A DNA stretch of 64,000 bases from Craspedostauros australis (lineage: Eukaryota; Bacillariophyta; Bacillariophyceae; Mastogloiales; Achnanthaceae): the NCBI GenBank assembly GCA_026770025.1, contig JAMXDE010000047.1, forward strand, positions 434,001-498,000. The letters are read 5' to 3'. Every line of letters starts with the position of its first letter. Position 1 is the first letter of the stretch. Both the position numbers and the translations under genes were made by a program. The notes beneath the pieces were generated by a model. The model did no database searches and was not told the DNA's origin. It saw only the letters and a program-made list of their open reading frames with translations. Positions 59,921 through 64,000 of the stretch are shown piece by piece.

Positions 59921-60593
59921 AATGCGTGCTTTGTCCTTGGGGGACTGTGCATGGAGCTAAGCGACCGTCAGAGCATGTTGGCTTGCGACAGTTGCCACAT
60001 GAGAAGCCTCTCAATGTCGACTCGCACATCCCCATCGGTGTCTCCAACCTTCCCACAAGCTGCTGCTCCCCTCCTGTGTTCATGGCTGTGAGGCTTTTCA
60101 CACAGGGACAGTCATGTACCAAGCCTGATCGATCAACCTGGACAGACTGGAGCAATGGTGCTTGTGGTTGGATTGAATTGGCCTCCAAAGATGATGCTTG
60201 GGCATTGTGAGTGGCTGGTCCAAGTTCGGCATCGTTGAGTTCGCTGGTGTTGGACAGTGTTGGACAGTGTTGGACCTGTGCCATGGGTTGTTGCCACCAT
60301 GGCATCATTCTTGCTGAAGTTGAAGCTGATGATGAAGTGGAAGATGAAGCCATCAAGATCTGCTGCTGCAGAAGCCTCTTGATGTCAACTTGCACATCCT
60401 CATTTGGTGTCTCCAACCCTTCCACAAGCTGCTCCCCTCCTGTGTTCATGGTGGTGAGGCCTTTCACACAGGGACAATCATGTACCAATGCTGATTGAGC
60501 AACCCAGACAGACTGGAGCAATGGCACTTGTGGTTGGATTGGCCTTCGAAGATGATGCTTGATCGTTGTGAGTGGCTGGTCCAAGTTTGGCAT
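59805..60593 (-). CDS. Repetitive ORF of unknown function, 262 aa
   Basis: An open minus-strand frame encodes two copies of a module of about 120 residues: QVPLLQSVWVAQSALVHDCP and QAPLLQSVQVDRSGLVHDCP. Each is followed by CVK.LT.MNTGGEQ and a divergent tail; between them lies MAQVQHCPTLSNTSELNDAE. The module corresponds to a 370 bp tandem DNA duplication (60000-60370 and 60370-60650). The ORF overlaps the decayed coiled-coil region and may be part of the same former gene. Function unknown; whether it is expressed is doubtful. Confidence 0.35.
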   Translation of the reverse strand: MPNLDQPLTTIKHHLRRPIQPQVPLLQSVWVAQSALVHDCPCVKGLTTMNTGGEQLVEGLETPNEDVQVDIKRLLQQQILMASSSTSSSASTSARMMPWWQQPMAQVQHCPTLSNTSELNDAELGPATHNAQASSLEANSIQPQAPLLQSVQVDRSGLVHDCPCVKSLTAMNTGGEQQLVGRLETPMGMCESTLRGFSCGNCRKPTCSDGRLAPCTVPQGQSTHCGAAQGKGGDDQQCQEGDFHDLYYGTSDHCGEGASGEG

Positions 60594-61305
60594 TGTTGAG
60601 TTTGCCAGTGTTGGACAGTGTTGGACAGTGATGGACCTGTGCCATCGTTTGTTGTGACCCCACTCTTATCCCATTGTCAGTGTTGCTGTTGTTTTGTGCG
60701 CCATCCCCTGTGTGGCCCAGTGTGCATCCCATTGGCAGGATTGCTGATGTTTCATGTGGCATCCCCTTGTGTGTCCCCTTAGGACATTGTTCCCGTGTCT
60801 GTACCGGTTTCACCATTTCTGATATTTCATATTGTGACTCTTGCTTCTTCCCTTCTTGATGATTGCCTCTGCACCTGTACCCATTGCCAGCATTGCTGAT
60901 ATTCATGTGCCGTCCCATTGTGCAACCCTGTAAATTGCATGATATCCGAGCTTGCCACCAAGTAGGTGGACACCCTGGTGGAGCTTGCAGCAATAGTGTC
61001 AAGCATGCATCGACGAACAGATCAAAGCTACTTGGGATCGTGCCATCATCGTCGTTGTCGCTCATGTTATCGTCATGTTGACTGAAGGCATGAGGTGCGG
61101 TAGCAAGAGTAAATTTGGGGGCATCTGCTCGCTTTGCTATCTTGCTGCCCTGCTGTCTCCTTTCAGAATGTGGTCGATGACGATAATGCTCTTCCACCAT
61201 CGAGAGTTTCATGGTGCCCATTCTGCTCCAGTTCTTGCCATCAAGACCCAAGGTTGGGCCAAAATCAGTTGCTTGGGTGGCAATGAGGTGGCTGAAATGG
61301 TCCAT
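60478..61305 (-). CDS. Unknown ORF, 275 aa, sharing repeat with 59805-60593
   Basis: Minus-strand ORF from MDHFSHLIATQATDFGPTL to CLGCSISIGT. The C-terminal part contains MAQVHHCPTLSNTGKLNNAK, a further copy of the module in the ORF at 59805-60593, in a different frame. The middle contains an acidic DNDDDGT segment and a Cys/His-containing part (CNLQGCTMGRHMN). No family recognised. Possibly the upstream portion of the same repetitive gene, separated by a frameshift. Confidence 0.35.
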   Translation of the reverse strand: MDHFSHLIATQATDFGPTLGLDGKNWSRMGTMKLSMVEEHYRHRPHSERRQQGSKIAKRADAPKFTLATAPHAFSQHDDNMSDNDDDGTIPSSFDLFVDACLTLLLQAPPGCPPTWWQARISCNLQGCTMGRHMNISNAGNGYRCRGNHQEGKKQESQYEISEMVKPVQTREQCPKGTHKGMPHETSAILPMGCTLGHTGDGAQNNSNTDNGIRVGSQQTMAQVHHCPTLSNTGKLNNAKLGPATHNDQASSSKANPTTSAIAPVCLGCSISIGT

Positions 61306-62330
61306 ACCATTGTTGGATGCGCCCAGCTCTTTCTCTGATGACGAACTGTTGATGGGGCCTGTTGGAAATCCGGGGTACCCCAGTCTCTAGTTGTAGTCTC
61401 TGGTTACCTATTCCTGTTATTGCATTGTTGGAACTGTGAGTACAATATCATCACTTTCAATTCCATTTGCCAAAGCATACATAATCCACAGTAGCACACA
61501 GTCTTGCCCTTGCTCATGCAGTGCTGTCCTCCTGCTTCATCATGTCATGCAGCATGTACTCCATGTACATCTCATCTTGCAGTATTGGTTCATCTCATTA
61601 TGCATCTCATCATGCATCTCAGATATCCCATCTCCTGCCCTCTACCAATAGTTTCATTAGCGTAGACATCGCCGAGTCGTAGGCATCATACAGATCGGTT
61701 CATTCGATCAGATCACAATTTCCCACTCGTCACAGGAGCACCTTGGTTGGGAGCTCATTCAGCTCCTCGACCATCAAACATCTCCGATCATCTCCGATCT
61801 TCTCCGATGCTTCTCCTGTCGTTTCTCCCATTACTTCGCCGATCACTTCACCGGCTTCCTGGAAGTTCGTCATCACTGGTTCGTTCACAGGCCGTCTCAC
61901 ACTTCGTGACATTGGCCTTCCTCCAGTACTCTTTTTCATTGGTTGCGACATGGGGGCCGTAGTCGCTCGTATCGTGATGTTGGTCACGATTCCAACATCC
62001 CCGCCCCCTGCGACATACACGTGTGATTGGCATTCCTGCATTGAGGTCACGGACACCATAGTCCGGTTCGCATTCGGCACGTGGCGTTCTCCACCACAAG
62101 TTACGTGCAGCTCACATTTTTCTGTGTCACAATGATCAAACGTGGGTGTTGCGGTAATGTATCATTTCATGACATTCGACTCCTGACTTCTTGGGAGGTG
62201 CGGTAATGTAGCATTCCACAATGCTCAACTCCACACTCTTGGGAGGTGCGGCAATTCGGTGTTTCACAACACCCGATTCCTGACACCCTTCCAATTGCCG
62301 TTCCGACCATATCATCCACCTTGTTCAGTC
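61306..62330. other. Non-coding region with candidate LTR-like start and short tandem units
   Basis: TGTTGGAAATCC at 61361 resembles the start of a copia LTR, and this position would suit the 3' LTR of copia-4, but no partner is in the window. Three units of about 50 bp related to GGGAGGTGCGGTAATG occur at 62143-62290. No supported gene; the minus-strand frame 61730-62080 is probably fortuitous. Confidence 0.4.
62143..62290 (+). repeat. Tandem array of three units of about 50 bp with hairpin cores
   Basis: Units share GGGAGGTGCGG(T/C)AAT. The middle unit contains AGCATT-CCAC-AATGCT and the third GGTGTT-TCAC-AACACC at the same place, so different sequences keep the ability to pair. Confidence 0.5.
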
Positions 62331-62339
62331 CAATGCTGA

Positions 62340-64000
62340 CCTGGGCTGAATGATGCTCCCCTTGTGCCGATCGTAGATCTCCTTTCTTGTAGTCTTCGTG
62401 AACCCGTCAGAGATGTTGTCCTCTGACTTCACGAATCAAGCTCTCGCCTCCTTGTTCGCAATCAGTTCTCTGATGAAGTGATTGCACACGTCGATGTTTC
62501 TCGTCCTGGCTGATGTCGATGGGTTGGTAGCGATGAAGATCGCTCTCATGTTGTCAACCATCACATCCACAGGTCTCTCCATCCTCAATCCATATACTCG
62601 TGTCCGACACGAGCTTCGTCACTCTCAGCATCTCCTCGTATGCTGTGGTCGTTGGCCCATCCAACACCTTCGTCAGTTCTCGGATGGCATTCGCGATGTC
62701 TGGTCTCGAATGCTTCACCAGGTATAGCAGCACACCCACACCACTGTGGTATCTGCTGTGTCGATCCATATCGACCTTGGGTGCTTCGTTGTTCCTCTGG
62801 ATCCCTTGGCCACTTATGCCAGGTGTTCCATATCTTTGAAGCTTTGTTGTTCTTCTTGAATGATGAGTGGCTGGTTCATCCAGCAGTTGGTCTTGCTCTC
62901 GTTGGATCCGATGTGGCAATTCAAGTAGTCTTCGAGACCATTCTCGATCCTGATTCCAAATCGCTCTCCCTTGATGTTCTTCACCGATTGCTTCAGCTCG
63001 CGTGTGCTTCCGATGCACAGGCGATCGTCGGCGTACGTCCTGATGAGGACGAGGCTCCCTTCCTGATTCCGGATTAGCAGACATGGATCCGCCTTGCTCT
63101 GCCAGAAGCCAAGCTTGGTCAATGTGTTCACAAGCTCCTCATTTCATTGCCTCGCGCTCTGCACCGACCCATAGATGGTCTTCTTCAGCGGCAGGCATCC
63201 ATCCGGTTCGTGTTCCTTTCTCTTGGGACACTGCATGTAGATCTCTTCTCCTTGAAGACCCACTTCATCTTCACTCACTGCCGATCCCTCGGCATCTCGC
63301 TCATCTTGATCTTCTGCCAGACTCCTCGTCTGATCATTTCGTAGAACTCCTTGTTGATGGCCTCCTGCCATCTCTTTCACTTTGCTTCGCTGGATCCGCA
63401 TGGTCCCAGCATTCTTTGGATGTGGTGGGGTCCAGCATCATAGCCGTGTATGCATGCTTGGACGTCTCATTCCCTCTCTCGTGGTTGCTGGGGTCTTCTC
63501 TGCTTCCTCAGCTGACTCACCACCTCCACTGCTTGAATCTGAGTCGGACTGGTGTTCTGGCGCGTTGTTGTGCGGTGCCAAGCCGCGTATCGTCCGTGGC
63601 ATCCTCGCCACTGGTCTCATGGGAGAGTACTCAAGGTCCTCGCTTTCAGCGATTGCCTCCGGGTCACTCGTACTTCGTCCCTTCCGATCATCAGGATCCA
63701 CATGATCCTGGCACTCCTCAGGCGCTCATAGACTCGGCATCATTCCAGTGTTGATGTGCACAAATCTCTCTTGCCGTCGCGTTCGCTCTCAACATCCTGA
63801 CTTGCAGCGATGAAGTCGATCACTCTCATCCTCCATTGGATAGCATCGATCCTCATGCCTGCGACGTCCTTGTTGATGATTGACCCGTCTTGTTCGAAGT
63901 TGGGTCCGTCTGTTGCCACTGGAGCAGTCTTCGTCTCCTGTGCAGTTGCGCAGCCATCGTCATCTCCTGATTCTGATGCTTCGTTCGTCACCCTTGTTGG
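62340..64000 (-). pseudogene. Copia-4 pol remnant (RT and RNase H), continues past window end
   Basis: Minus-strand copia pol fragments in several frames. LPLKKTIYGSVQSARQ at 63200-63144 (RT region before the active site). FWQSKADPCLLIRNQ and IRTYADDRLCIGS at 63131-62990, holding the YADD active site. YHSGVGVLLYLVKHSRPDI at about 62710-62760. RTRNIDVCNHFIREL at 62506-62462 and SEDNISDGFTKTTRKE at about 62430-62380, both characteristic of the RNase H end of copia pol. Stops and frame changes between them (for example TGA after NKEARA) show it is dead. The upstream pieces at 63438-63991 are acidic linker-like sequence. The rest of pol, gag and the 5' LTR must lie beyond 64000. Confidence 0.75.

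Noticed and set aside
61361-61740. LTR of copia-4
   Set aside because: Only a TGTTGG-type start is visible; no second copy or target duplication in the window, so it was not annotated as an LTR.
1-64000. tRNA or rRNA genes
   Set aside because: No cloverleaf-type B-box sequence or rRNA core sequence was noticed on reading; a covariance-model search would be needed to exclude them fully.

Overview
This window is a eukaryotic nuclear locus, most likely from a diatom or a related stramenopile alga. The support is indirect: short GT-AG introns, GC-moderate coding sequence full of serine and asparagine runs, a very long secretory or plastid-type presequence protein, an LRR-like protein, and a fatty-acyl-AMP ligase fused to an ACP and to a Pls-type multipass C-terminal domain. 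The region is dominated by transposable elements: four Ty1/copia elements, a full-length non-LTR (LINE) element, a Harbinger-type element, a piggyBac-like element and two non-autonomous TIR elements. I cannot name the species from the sequence alone.

Layout. 1-5227: left part of a duplicated locus (copy A) interrupted by a 5.1 kb Harbinger-type DNA transposon with TIRs, a CAG target duplication, a spliceable DDE transposase and three accessory ORFs. 5231-7604: right part of copy A (a dead start of a flavin monooxygenase), then a frame-broken low-complexity membrane-anchored protein gene. 8076-9419: LRR-like protein on the minus strand. 10003-11140: copy B of the duplication with a broken FAD monooxygenase. 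11370-12779: two-exon secreted Cys-rich protein on the minus strand. 13522-16749: long presequence-bearing disordered protein. 17386-27225: a piggyBac-like element, killed by an in-frame stop, split by an intact copia element (copia-1, 17476-23564).

28467-56664 is the centrepiece. A single gene for a FAAL-ACP-Pls-terminal-domain protein is cut into five pieces by four independent insertions: a 7.1 kb TIR transposon that itself carries a degenerate minus-strand copia (copia-3); a 1.16 kb Harbinger-like MITE with GTCGGG minisatellites; an intact copia (copia-2) with 520 bp LTRs differing by one base; and an intact 8.4 kb LINE with a 15 bp target duplication. When one copy of each target duplication is counted, all five pieces fall in one reading frame (4545 nt, 1514 codons plus stop) with no stop or frameshift. 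The host gene was therefore intact until very recently, or is still read in some way.

57.2-61.3 kb holds a decayed minus-strand coiled-coil gene with internal tandem duplications and a linked repetitive ORF. 62.3-64.0 kb holds the degenerate 3' half of a fourth minus-strand copia element that runs off the window.

The window illustrates different replication strategies side by side. Copia-1 and copia-3 have primer-binding sites matching the anticodon arm of initiator tRNA-Met. Copia-2 appears to match the D-arm of the same tRNA, and has its gag stop codon immediately followed by the pol ATG in the same frame.
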